Assembly: GCF_900104535.1 (NCBI RefSeq) | Contig: NZ_LT629710.1 | Location: 4,437,501-4,501,500, forward strand | Direction: 5' to 3' | Source: Nakamurella panacisegetis | GTDB lineage: Bacteria; Actinomycetota; Actinomycetes; Mycobacteriales; Nakamurellaceae | DNA length: 64,000 nt | Shown: piece after piece, positions 7,879 to 16,781 of the stretch | Layout of the letters: every line of letters starts with the position of its first letter | Numbering within the stretch: the first letter of the stretch is position 1 | Notes under the pieces: generated by a model | The model's database searches: none | Seen by the model: the letters and a program-made list of their open reading frames with translations, nothing else | Told to the model about the DNA's origin: nothing | Program-made: the position numbers and the translations under genes

Positions 7879-9768
7879 ATGGCATCAGCGCCGCATCTCG
7901 TCGAGCAGCAGCCCGCTGCTGCCCCGTCGACGGCGCCGAACATCGGGAGTACCGCAGATCCTGGTGCGGCGCGGCTGGCCGAGTTGATCGCCGCGGTCAA
8001 GGCCCTGGACGCCGACGCGTCCGACGCCGACCTGATCGCCCGGATCGCCGTCTTGGAACAGTTGAAAGCCAGCTGCGCCGCCGCCCAAGCCCGGCTGACC
8101 CACACCTTCGCCCTGCAACACACCACCCGCGTGTCGGCGCACATCGCCGACGAGGACTCCCGCCGCTACCGAGCCGACCGCGCCACCGACAGCATCGCCC
8201 GACAGATCGCACTGGCCCGCCGGCAATCACCCTGGCACGGCCGACAACTGCTCACCTTGGCCACCGCGCTGCAGACCGACCTCCGTCACACCCGCGCCGC
8301 ACTGGAGGCGGGACGTACCACCGAACAGCGGGCTCTGGCCGTAGTCACCGAACTGGCCTGCCTCACGGGCGCCGACCGGCGCATCGCCGACGCGGCGATC
8401 GCCCCCCAACTACCCCACCTGGGCAACCAGAGCACCGCGGCTACGGCCCGCGGCCTGGCCGCCCGTCTGGACCCGGCTGCCGTGCTGGGCAAGATCCGCG
8501 GCGCTGTCGCCGACCGGCACGTCACCCTGCGCCCCGCACCGCACACCATGACCCGACTGTCCGCACTGCTGCCGGTCGCCCACGGCGTCGCGGTCCATGC
8601 CGCCCTGCACCAAGCAGTCGCCGCCACCACCACCGCCCCGGGAGGGGACCCCCGCAGCCGCGGACAGATCATGGCCGATGAACTGATCAGCCGCATCACC
8701 GGCGGCGCCATCACTGGCTGCGATCCCTACGGCGTCCCCACCCACACCCCGACCGACACCCGCACCTCCACCCAGACCCAGACCCCAAGCAGCAGCGTCG
8801 GTGGCCAACCAGCCGACCAGCCAGATCGGCCCCACACCGTCGCCGCGAACACGTGCAGCAACGGCGATGCCGTCGACGACGGCCTGCGCGCAGACGCGGA
8901 CGAACGCGGAGCAACTCCCGAGGTCGCCGGCGTCGATGTCACCACTGTCAACGCCGCCGCGAGCGACGACGAATGCGCCATTGAGTCCGAGATCGCGGGT
9001 GGTGTCGAGGTCGCCGCCCAGGGCGAGATAGCCCCCGCGACCCAGGGCGAGATCCGCCCCGCGACCGTGGGCGGGGCTGCATCCGCCGAAGGGCAGCAGT
9101 ACACCGGCTCCAACAGGGCCCGCATCGACCGGACCGCCACCGACAGAATTTGCGAGTGCTCGGCGGGCCAGGCTGGCAAGGCGAAAGAACCACCCGGGAT
9201 CCAACTACGGATCATCATGACCGACCGTGCCCTGTTCGGCGACGACAATGAACCGGCCCACCTGCACGGATACGGACCCATCCCCGCGCCCATCGCCCGA
9301 GCTCTGCTGGCCGGCCACGCCGGCTCCGGCACCAAGACGTGGATCAAACGGCTCTACACCGACCCCACCGGCACCCAGCTACTCACCACCGACGCCCGAA
9401 CCCGGCTCTTCCCAGCGGCCGTCGCCGATTTCATCCAGAACCGCGACCAGACCTGCCGCACTCCGTGGTGCGACGCCCCCATCCGACACATCGACCACAT
9501 CACGCCCCACACCCGCGGCGGTCCGACCACCATCACCAACGCCCAAGGCCTCTGTGAAGCCTGCAACCTCGCCAAAGAGAACCCTCTCTGGCACACCACC
9601 CGCCAGCCCGACGGCAACATCACCACCCACACCCCCGCCAACCACGCCTACGTCAGCCGGCCACCCTCACCGCCACGCTCGACACCCTGGACCGAGCAGC
9701 AACCGCTACCGCCCGGCTGGATCCACATCGTCACACCCGCGCACCACAAGTACAGACGGGTTGCCTGA
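7879..9768 (+). CDS. DUF222 / 13E12-repeat protein with HNH nuclease domain
   Basis: This 629-residue member of the 13E12 (DUF222-HNH) family is common and multicopy in actinobacteria. The alpha-helical DUF222 region covers about residues 20-280. The C-terminal HNH domain at about 520-570 has the zinc-type pattern CRTPWCDAPIRHIDHITPHTRGG, then CEACN and the final N and H. Between them, about residues 280-434 form a low-complexity insertion: first Thr/Gln/Pro-rich, then acidic with recurring GEI.PAT phrases. The protein is predicted to cut or nick DNA, but the cellular role is not established. The promoter suggests DNA-damage induction. ATG 7879 lies directly after the -10 with no ribosome-binding site. 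The gene sits alone between noncoding repeats, which suggests gain by transfer or duplication. Confidence 0.9.
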   Translation: MASAPHLVEQQPAAAPSTAPNIGSTADPGAARLAELIAAVKALDADASDADLIARIAVLEQLKASCAAAQARLTHTFALQHTTRVSAHIADEDSRRYRADRATDSIARQIALARRQSPWHGRQLLTLATALQTDLRHTRAALEAGRTTEQRALAVVTELACLTGADRRIADAAIAPQLPHLGNQSTAATARGLAARLDPAAVLGKIRGAVADRHVTLRPAPHTMTRLSALLPVAHGVAVHAALHQAVAATTTAPGGDPRSRGQIMADELISRITGGAITGCDPYGVPTHTPTDTRTSTQTQTPSSSVGGQPADQPDRPHTVAANTCSNGDAVDDGLRADADERGATPEVAGVDVTTVNAAASDDECAIESEIAGGVEVAAQGEIAPATQGEIRPATVGGAASAEGQQYTGSNRARIDRTATDRICECSAGQAGKAKEPPGIQLRIIMTDRALFGDDNEPAHLHGYGPIPAPIARALLAGHAGSGTKTWIKRLYTDPTGTQLLTTDARTRLFPAAVADFIQNRDQTCRTPWCDAPIRHIDHITPHTRGGPTTITNAQGLCEACNLAKENPLWHTTRQPDGNITTHTPANHAYVSRPPSPPRSTPWTEQQPLPPGWIHIVTPAHHKYRRVA

Positions 9769-9770
9769 CG

Positions 9771-9802
9771 CCCACCTACCCGAGACCCCACCTACCCGAG
9801 AC
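9771..9802. repeat. Perfect 16-bp tandem repeat after the HNH gene
   Basis: The unit CCCACCTACCCGAGAC occurs twice without change, at 9771-9786 and 9787-9802, starting 3 bp after the HNH gene stop. It lies between two convergent genes. No hairpin or T-run was found here. Confidence 0.75.
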
Positions 9803-9895
9803 CATCCCGGAGACCCACCGGTACGACGCCGGACACGTGGCATTGCCCCTAGCTTCGCTACCGGCTCGGCATAACTGCTCGAGGAAAGGACCCGC

Positions 9896-11338
9896 TCAGT
9901 GGCGTGACTCCCCTGGCGTCCACTGCTCCGGCGGAGGTTCCGGCGCCCGCCGCGGTGCGCCCTCAGGCGGTGCCTGGTACCAGGCCGGCGGCCCGGCCGA
10001 CGGCGGCTGACCCGGCTGACCGGGCCCCGGTTGAGGCTGACCGGGCGGTGGATAGCCGGGGTTTCCGGGCGGGAGGTAGTGCGCTCCGGTCGAGGGCGGA
10101 GCCGGTGGACGCGAAGCCTCGACCGCCGGCGTGGCCGGAGCCCGGTAAGGCGGTGCGGCCAGGGCCCGAGCGGCGGCGGCCCGAGCGGCGTCGGCATCGG
10201 CCCGCTCCCCCGCTGACCGGATGGCGTCTTGATCGGCGATAGTCAGCTGAGCCTCGCGCTCGGCCTGCCTGACCGCCTCGGCCACCTCGGCCGCCGACGT
10301 TCCGGCGAACCAATCGGCCACATCGTCATCGATGTCCCCTGGACGAGAGGTGGGGGCATTCGGGTCGTCGGCCGGTGGTTCGTACCGGAACACACCGTCA
10401 TCGCCCTTGGCGCCCAACATCTTTGCGAATCCTTCGAGCGCGTTTCCGAAGTCGCTGGGAATCATCCAGACCTTGTTGGCGTCACCCTGAGCCATCTGCG
10501 GCAGGGTCTGCAGGTACTGGTAGGCCAGCAACTCCGGAGTCGGCTTGCCGGCCTTCACCGCTGCGAAGACCTTCTCGATCGCCTTGGCCTGACCCTGAGC
10601 CTGCAGGTAACGCGCCGCCCGTTCGCCCTGCGCCCGCAGGATCCGCGACTGACGCTCACCCTCGGCGGCCAGGATCGACGCCTGCTTCGCGCCCTCGGCG
10701 GTCAGCACAGCGGCCTGCTTCTGGCCCTCCGCCGTCTTGATCGACGACTCACGCTGACCTTCGGCGGTCAGGATCATCGCGCGCTTGTCCCGGTCGGCGC
10801 GCATCTGCTTCTCCATCGAATCCTGGATCGACGGCGGCGGGTCGATCGCCTTCAGTTCGACCCGCGCGACCCGGATGCCCCACTTGCCGGTGGCCTCGTC
10901 GAGCACTCCACGGAGCTGCCCGTTGATGGCGTCGCGGCTGGTCAGCGTCTGTTCCAGGTTCATACCGCCGACGACGTTCCGAAGGGTGGTGGTGGTCAAC
11001 TGCTCGACCGCGACGATGTAGTTGGCGATCTCGTAGACGGCTGCTCGCGGATCGGTGACCTGGAAATACACGACCGTGTCGATGGACACCGTCAAGTTGT
11101 CCTCGGTGATCACCGGCTGCGGCGGGAAGGAGACCACCTGTTCACGCAGATCGATCCGGGCGCGGATCCGATCCAGGAACGGGGCCAGCCAGACCAACCC
11201 GGCACTGTTCGTCTTGTGGAACCGGCCCAGCCGCTCGACCACCGCCGCCTGGGCCTGTGGGATGACCTTGACCGATCTGATGACGATGATGATCGCCAGA
11301 ACGGCGACGATCAGTGCACCGATGAGAACTGGATCCAC
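9896..11338 (-). CDS. SPFH/Band 7 (stomatin-like) membrane protein
   Basis: This 480-residue protein has one N-terminal membrane segment (LIGALIVAVLAIIIVI, about residues 4-19). An SPFH domain (about 20-200) contains VVERLGRFHKTNSAGLVWLAPFLDRI, LREQVVSFPPQPVITEDN and the long helix EKQMRADRDKRAMILTAEG. A repetitive coiled-coil follows with repeated TAEGQ/AEGE phrases, then a proline-rich tail of roughly 100 residues (about 380-480). Stomatin/QmcA proteins form oligomeric membrane microdomains that associate with proteases or other membrane proteins. It starts at GTG 11338 behind a GAGGAG site and lies 21 bp after an NfeD-like gene, its usual partner. The proline-rich tail is longer than in most relatives. 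Confidence 0.9.
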   Translation of the reverse strand: MDPVLIGALIVAVLAIIIVIRSVKVIPQAQAAVVERLGRFHKTNSAGLVWLAPFLDRIRARIDLREQVVSFPPQPVITEDNLTVSIDTVVYFQVTDPRAAVYEIANYIVAVEQLTTTTLRNVVGGMNLEQTLTSRDAINGQLRGVLDEATGKWGIRVARVELKAIDPPPSIQDSMEKQMRADRDKRAMILTAEGQRESSIKTAEGQKQAAVLTAEGAKQASILAAEGERQSRILRAQGERAARYLQAQGQAKAIEKVFAAVKAGKPTPELLAYQYLQTLPQMAQGDANKVWMIPSDFGNALEGFAKMLGAKGDDGVFRYEPPADDPNAPTSRPGDIDDDVADWFAGTSAAEVAEAVRQAEREAQLTIADQDAIRSAGERADADAARAAAARALAAPPYRAPATPAVEASRPPAPPSTGAHYLPPGNPGYPPPGQPQPGPGQPGQPPSAGPPAWYQAPPEGAPRRAPEPPPEQWTPGESRH

Positions 11339-11359
11339 GACGGCTCCTCGCTGAGTTGT

Positions 11360-11791
11360 TCAGGGTCCCCAAATGACAACCGCTGTCGCGCCACGCACCT
11401 CGACCACCGTGACCGGAGTACCCGGTGGCAGCGGCCGGTGCCCGTCAACCCCTTGGGCCGACCACACCTCACCGCCGATCTTCACCTGCCCGCCCGACGC
11501 GTCGACCGTCGACACGACCGTCGCCTTCGATCCGATCACCGCGTCGATGCCGGTGCGGATCTGGGACGGACCGTGGAACCGGCGCAAGAGCGGTGGCCGG
11601 GCTCCGATCACCAACCCGACGCTGGTCAGCGCGAATACGATCAGCTGCAGCCACAACAGGTCCGGCGCGATCAACGCCACCCCGGCCGCCAGCAGCGCGC
11701 CCCCACCCAGCATGAGCAGCACGAACTCGCCACCCAGCAGTTCAGCCAGCGACAGCAGAACTGCTCCGCTGAACCACACCCAGGCCGGCAT
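11360..11791 (-). CDS. NfeD-like protein
   Basis: This 143-residue short NfeD protein has two to three N-terminal membrane segments (WVWFSGAVLLSLAELLGGEFVLLML and LLWLQLIVFALTSVGLVIGA). A C-terminal OB-fold domain of about 65 residues contains IGSKATVVSTVDASGGQVKIGGEVWSA and ends in VTVVEVRGATAVV. NfeD proteins are found beside SPFH genes and are thought to work with them in membrane organisation. ATG 11791 is chosen because the family fold starts there and a CAGACT -10-like hexamer ends 6 nt upstream. The longer open frame further upstream has no family character. It probably forms an operon with the SPFH gene. Confidence 0.85.
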   Translation of the reverse strand: MPAWVWFSGAVLLSLAELLGGEFVLLMLGGGALLAAGVALIAPDLLWLQLIVFALTSVGLVIGARPPLLRRFHGPSQIRTGIDAVIGSKATVVSTVDASGGQVKIGGEVWSAQGVDGHRPLPPGTPVTVVEVRGATAVVIWGP

Positions 11792-11886
11792 GGGTCCAGT
11801 CTGCCATGACGGTTTGGCCGCACCATGGCCCGCGAGCGTGACCGGTGTGCACTTGTGTTCCAGTTGTGACTTGTGGCCGGGCGGGC

Positions 11887-12771
11887 CTACTGCTCGGTCA
11901 CGAAGTCGATCAAGCGCTCGACGGCCGTGATCAACGGCGTGGCCAGGTCCCGGTAGCTGCCGACCGCACCGTTGACGCGGCCCCACATCACCGCAGTGTC
12001 CGAGATGCCAAGGGCGGCACAGACGCCGGTCTTCCAGTCCACGCCGCGCGGCACCGACGGCCACGCCCTGATCCCGACCGACTCCGGACGGACCGCCTCC
12101 CAGACATCGATGTACGGGTGCCCCGTGATCAGTACATGCGGCGAAGTGACCTGCACCGCGATCCGCGACTCCTTCGAACCGGCGACCAGATGGTCGGCCA
12201 GCACGCCGAGGCGCCGATCCGCGGCCGGCCTGAACTCGGCCACCGCCGCCGGGAGGTTGTCCAACCCGTCGATCGGTTCGACCACGATGCCCTCGACCCG
12301 GAGATCATGACCCCACACCCGTTCGATGAGTGCGGCGTCGTGAATCCCCTCGACCCAGATCCGCGCGGCCCGGGCCGTCCGTGCCCGCAGGCCGGCCACG
12401 GCCCGGGACCCGGACGCCGACTTCACCGGGGCGGCGGCTGCGGCAGCGGGGCGCACCAGCGTGACCGGTTCCCCGTCGATCAGGAACCGGGCCGGCTCGA
12501 GCGGGAACACGCGGCGATTGCCCTTGCGGTCCTCGAGCGTGACGGCGGTCGAGGTGCAGACCACGACCGCCCCACAGAATCCGCTCGCCGAGTCCTCGGC
12601 GACCACGTCGACCACGGCCGGAACCTCGGGGATCTGCTTGCGCGGGCGCGGCGTCGACAGGATGTCCTGGCCGTACGGGTCGGCCGGGCGAGCCGGTCGG
12701 GCCGGTCGGGCCGGTGCTCCGGCTGGAGCCTGGTACCTGATGCGGACGCGGTCGTCGTATCCCTTGCTCAC
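11887..12771 (-). CDS. DUF3097 family protein
   Basis: This 294-residue protein of the actinobacterial DUF3097 family is recognised from YGQDILSTPR, the GFCGAVVVCT segment, the linker IWVEGIHDAALIERVWGHDLR, and the C-terminal part (LGVLADHLVAGSKESRI, PRGVDWKTG). The middle part resembles a Toprim-like fold, suggested only by the IWVEG..D pattern, so a nucleic-acid role is speculative. Function is unknown. The start is put at GTG 12771 (VSKGYDDRVRIRY). The open frame continues 62 codons upstream, but that stretch runs into the promoter of the divergent gene at 12890 and has no conserved features. Confidence 0.82.
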   Translation of the reverse strand: MSKGYDDRVRIRYQAPAGAPARPARPARPADPYGQDILSTPRPRKQIPEVPAVVDVVAEDSASGFCGAVVVCTSTAVTLEDRKGNRRVFPLEPARFLIDGEPVTLVRPAAAAAAPVKSASGSRAVAGLRARTARAARIWVEGIHDAALIERVWGHDLRVEGIVVEPIDGLDNLPAAVAEFRPAADRRLGVLADHLVAGSKESRIAVQVTSPHVLITGHPYIDVWEAVRPESVGIRAWPSVPRGVDWKTGVCAALGISDTAVMWGRVNGAVGSYRDLATPLITAVERLIDFVTEQ

Positions 12772-12889
12772 GCCGGCCGACGCTACGGCAGCCCCACGCG
12801 GTGGGCCGGGTATCACCTCACGCTCGGCGGGTCGCCCGGGTCCGGCGGCCCCACCAGGGCCGAATCGTCCGTCCCGTACGGTGGCTGCC

Positions 12890-13660
12890 ATGTCTTCCGT
12901 GCACGCCGCGACCACCCTTGCGCTGTGGGCCGCCGCCCGCGCCGGCGGCCGGAGCACCGACGACGTGCTCGCCGCGGTCGACGCGGCCGGTCACCGGGTC
13001 GGCGTCCGCGCCGCCACCGCGACGGTCGCCGACCGCACCGGACTTCCCGGGCCTGGCTCCCCGACGGCGGGTTCGATGGCCCTGCTCCCGCTCATGACGT
13101 CCGGCGGGGTGCCGGTGCTGCTGCTACCCACGGCGGGCGACCTGCGGGGGTTACCACCCAAGGGCGACATCACCGTTCCCGCCCTCGACTCCGGCGCAGT
13201 GGTCGTGTTCCCGGAGCTCGAGGTCGGCGTCGTGCCGACAGACGGCCAGTGGCGTGTGCACAGCTGTCCCGGCCACCACCCGGCTCTGAGCCTGGGCGAG
13301 GCCAACGCCGAGATCGACGGGGCCATGGCCGAGGCCACCCGCTCGCTGGTGACCCTGGACATCGCCCGAGGTTCCGAACAGGTCCGCGAGAACGTCCGGC
13401 GCCGGATGCTGGACGAGGCCGTGGACACCCCGCCCGGGACACCGACCGCCGCCTCCGCTCTGCTGGCCAAGGTGATCTCGCTGGAGGCCCTTCTCGCCGT
13501 GGCCGCCGGGCACGAAACAGCGGCCGTCACGAGCCGCGAACTGGCCGTCGTGGACGACGCCCTCCGCCCCCTGACCACCGCGGTGCGCGCCGGACGCCGC
13601 GCCGCGGTGGCCGAAGCAGCCAGGGTGCTCGCGCAGCAGTCGGTCCGTTCGCGCCGCTGA
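12890..13660 (+). CDS. Conserved hypothetical protein, unrecognised
   Basis: This 256-residue soluble protein was not assigned to a known family. It is rich in Ala, Val and Gly, has no signal peptide or membrane segment, and contains HSCPGHHPALSLGEANAEIDGAM at about residues 123-145 followed by a helical C-terminal half. The start at ATG 12890 is supported by a TACGGT -10-type hexamer (12877-12882) ending 7 nt upstream, which implies a leaderless transcript. The open frame upstream overlaps the divergent DUF3097 gene and is not needed. It shares its promoter region with DUF3097, so the two may be co-regulated. Confidence 0.65.
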   Translation: MSSVHAATTLALWAAARAGGRSTDDVLAAVDAAGHRVGVRAATATVADRTGLPGPGSPTAGSMALLPLMTSGGVPVLLLPTAGDLRGLPPKGDITVPALDSGAVVVFPELEVGVVPTDGQWRVHSCPGHHPALSLGEANAEIDGAMAEATRSLVTLDIARGSEQVRENVRRRMLDEAVDTPPGTPTAASALLAKVISLEALLAVAAGHETAAVTSRELAVVDDALRPLTTAVRAGRRAAVAEAARVLAQQSVRSRR

Positions 13661-13736
13661 CCCCCCCAGCCCCGCGCCGAACACCGCACGAGAACACCGC
13701 ACCGGAACACCCACGAACAGCGCCGCACAGCAGAAA

Positions 13737-13770
13737 GGGCGCCGCGACACCCGAAGGTCCCGCGGCGCCC
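13737..13770 (-). terminator. Probable terminator of csbD
   Basis: A 10-bp perfect stem (GGGCGCCGCG at 13737-13746 with CGCGGCGCCC at 13761-13770) has a 14-nt loop. On the minus strand it is followed by TTTCTG. It lies 20 bp past the csbD stop, between two convergent genes, and may work in both directions although only the minus side has Ts. Confidence 0.6.
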
Positions 13771-13789
13771 CTGATCCAGCCGGTGCGTG

Positions 13790-13975
13790 CTACTTTCCGA
13801 CGACATCCCGGGCGGCATCGGCGATCTTGTCGCCGGCCTGCTTCGTGTCGGCCTTGGCCTGCTCGGCCTGCCCACGCGCCTCGAGGTCTTCGTTGCCCGT
13901 CACCTTGCCGGTGGTTTCCTTGACCTTGCCGACCGCTTCTTCGCCGGCGTGCTTCATCTTGTCTCCTACAGACAT
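13790..13975 (-). CDS. CsbD-family stress protein
   Basis: This 61-residue charged, helical protein has the CsbD signature: GDKMKHAGEEAVGKVKETTGKVTGNEDLEARGQ followed by a Lys/Ala-rich amphipathic helix. CsbD is a general-stress protein (SigB-dependent in Bacillus) of unknown biochemical role. It forms a single-gene unit with a hairpin terminator. The next gene upstream on the same strand, inhA, ends 121 bp away. The length is typical. Confidence 0.85.
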   Translation of the reverse strand: MSVGDKMKHAGEEAVGKVKETTGKVTGNEDLEARGQAEQAKADTKQAGDKIADAARDVVGK

Positions 13976-14096
13976 GGCTCTGCCTTTCCGTTGCTGACTT
14001 CGGTCACCGGATCAGTGCCCACTCCGGTCCCGAGCCAATCGTGCCAACGCGCAGCCGGCCAACGCACAGCCACTCGCCCACCGCACAGCCGATCGC

Positions 14097-14888
14097 TCAG
14101 CGGGCGGCCGACTCGCCCTCGGCGAATCCGAGGGCGTGGAACCCGCCGTCGACCATGATCATCGAGCCGGTGGTGGCCGGGAACCAGTCCGACAGCAGGG
14201 CGCATGCGGCCTGGGCCACCGGCGTCGGATCGGAGGTGTCCCAACCCAGCGGGGCACGGCCGGTCCAGGCGTCCTCGAGGCCGGAGAACCCGGGGATCGA
14301 CTTGGCCGCCATGGTCCGGATCGGGCCGGCCGAGACCAGGTTCACCCGGATCCCGCGCGGACCGAGGTCACGGGCCAGGTACCGGGAGACGGACTCCAGG
14401 GCCGCCTTGGCCACGCCCATCCAGTTGTAGGCCGGCCACGCCTGCCGGGCGTCGAAGTCGAGCCCGACGATCGAGCCGCCGGAGGACATCAGCGGCAGCG
14501 CGGCGACGGCCAGCGCCTTGAGCGAGTACGCCGAGGTGTGCACGGTCGTCGCCACGTCGTTCCAGGCCGTGGCCAGGAAGTCACCGCCCAGCGCACCGGC
14601 CGGCGCGAACCCAATGGAGTGCAGCACGCCGTCGATGGTCGGCACGAACTCCGAGACCCGGGTGGCCAACGAGTCCAGGTGCGCCTGGTCGGTCACGTCC
14701 AGTTCCACCACCGGCGCCTCCTCCGGCAGCCGCTTGGCAATGCGTTCCACCAGCGACAGCCGGCCGTAACCGGTCAGAACCACCTTCGCCCCCTGCTCCT
14801 GGGCCAGCCGGGCCGTGTGGAAGGCCATGGACGCCTCGGTGATGACCCCGCTGATGAGCAGGTTCTTCCCGGTCAGGATTCCGGTCAT
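14097..14888 (-). CDS. inhA: Enoyl-ACP reductase (InhA/FabI)
   Basis: This 263-residue NADH-dependent short-chain dehydrogenase catalyses the last step of each fatty-acid elongation cycle. It matches the mycobacterial InhA form: N-terminal LISGVITEASMAFH (cofactor loop), HSIGF, and the catalytic Y154-x6-K161 pair in YNWMGVAK, followed by NLVSAGPIRT. By position the InhA isoniazid-resistance residue I21 is Met here. A GAGGA site precedes ATG 14888. It follows fabG by 54 bp, the same pairing as mabA-inhA, so it should be co-transcribed with it. Confidence 0.93.
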   Translation of the reverse strand: MTGILTGKNLLISGVITEASMAFHTARLAQEQGAKVVLTGYGRLSLVERIAKRLPEEAPVVELDVTDQAHLDSLATRVSEFVPTIDGVLHSIGFAPAGALGGDFLATAWNDVATTVHTSAYSLKALAVAALPLMSSGGSIVGLDFDARQAWPAYNWMGVAKAALESVSRYLARDLGPRGIRVNLVSAGPIRTMAAKSIPGFSGLEDAWTGRAPLGWDTSDPTPVAQAACALLSDWFPATTGSMIMVDGGFHALGFAEGESAAR

Positions 14889-14942
14889 GTTCGTTGTCCT
14901 CGCTTGTCTTTCGTTTCGCGTGATAGGAGCGGGTGGAGCGGG

Positions 14943-15827
<885 letters not shown>

Positions 15828-16781
15828 TCAGGGAATGCGGCCGCCGATCACCAGGGCACCGGCCGCGCCGAGCATCACCAGCAGGGTGCCGGCGATCAAC
15901 CAGGGGCGGGACACGTCCGCCTGCTTCACCTCGTAACCGATCTGCTCGCCCAGTTGCGAGTACACCGACTTCAATTCCTGGGCAGTGGCGGCCGTGTGGA
16001 AGTCGCCGCCGGAGACCTTCGCGATCTGCTGCATCGACGAGGTGTCCAGCGGCACCGCGATCACCGAACCCTGGAAGGTGATGGTCCCGTGGTCGGTGCC
16101 GAAGGCGATCATGGAGATCGGAACCTTGGCCGCGGCCGCCTGCTTCGCGGCGTCGTCGACACTGCGTCCGACCGTCTGCTTGCCGTCGGTCATCATCACG
16201 ATCCGGGCCGGGGCCGGCCCGTCGGCGCCGCTGATGGTCTTGGCGAACACGTTGATCGTCTGCAGGCAGGAGATGATCGCGTCACCGGTGGCGGTGCGCT
16301 CGTCCAGCTTGAGGCCGGCGATCGCGGCGATGGCCGGCGCCCGATCGGTGGTCGGCGAGACGAGCACGGTCGAGATTCCGGCGAACGAGACGATCCCGAG
16401 GTTGACCCCGGGGGTCAGCTCCTTCACGAACTCGGTCGCCGCCGCCTTCGCCGCGTCGAGCCGGTTGGGTGAGACGTCCGTCGACTCCATGGACAGCGAG
16501 ACGTCGATGGCGAGCATCACGGTGGCGCGGTTGCGGGGGACCTTGGTGCTCGCGGTCGGGCCGGCCAGCGCCACCGTGAGCAGGATCAGGCCGACCAGGA
16601 TGACGCCGGTCGGCAGGTGACGCAGCCGACCCGGCCGCTTCGGGGCCACCCGCTCGAGCAGTTCCAGGTTGGCGAAACGCATCGTGTGACGACGGGCCCG
16701 CCGTTGGGCGAGCACGTAACCGATGATCAACGCGGCGACGGCGATGCCGGCGGTGAACCAGACCGGATGGACGAAACTCAC
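15828..16781 (-). CDS. VWA domain membrane protein (BatA-like, Rv1481 type)
   Basis: This 317-residue protein has two N-terminal membrane segments (WFTAGIAVAALIIGYVLA and GVILVGLILLTVALAG), an extracytoplasmic von Willebrand A domain with the MIDAS pattern DVSLS and MTDG, and a C-terminal membrane segment (LIAGTLLVMLGAAGALVIGG). With MoxR and DUF58 it forms the widespread MoxR-DUF58-VWA system thought to help fold or activate envelope proteins. GTG 16781 overlaps the DUF58 stop by 4 nt (GTGA), which decides the start over the longer open frame. The three genes are coupled. Confidence 0.88.
   Translation of the reverse strand: MSFVHPVWFTAGIAVAALIIGYVLAQRRARRHTMRFANLELLERVAPKRPGRLRHLPTGVILVGLILLTVALAGPTASTKVPRNRATVMLAIDVSLSMESTDVSPNRLDAAKAAATEFVKELTPGVNLGIVSFAGISTVLVSPTTDRAPAIAAIAGLKLDERTATGDAIISCLQTINVFAKTISGADGPAPARIVMMTDGKQTVGRSVDDAAKQAAAAKVPISMIAFGTDHGTITFQGSVIAVPLDTSSMQQIAKVSGGDFHTAATAQELKSVYSQLGEQIGYEVKQADVSRPWLIAGTLLVMLGAAGALVIGGRIP

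Noticed and set aside
7879-9768. DUF222/HNH gene as part of an insertion sequence or intron
   Set aside because: No transposase, target duplication of the whole unit, or interrupted host gene was seen; only short noncoding repeats flank it.
10229-11809. Plus-strand frame across the SPFH-NfeD genes
   Set aside because: Antisense shadow rich in Arg/Gly/Asp with no recognisable motif.
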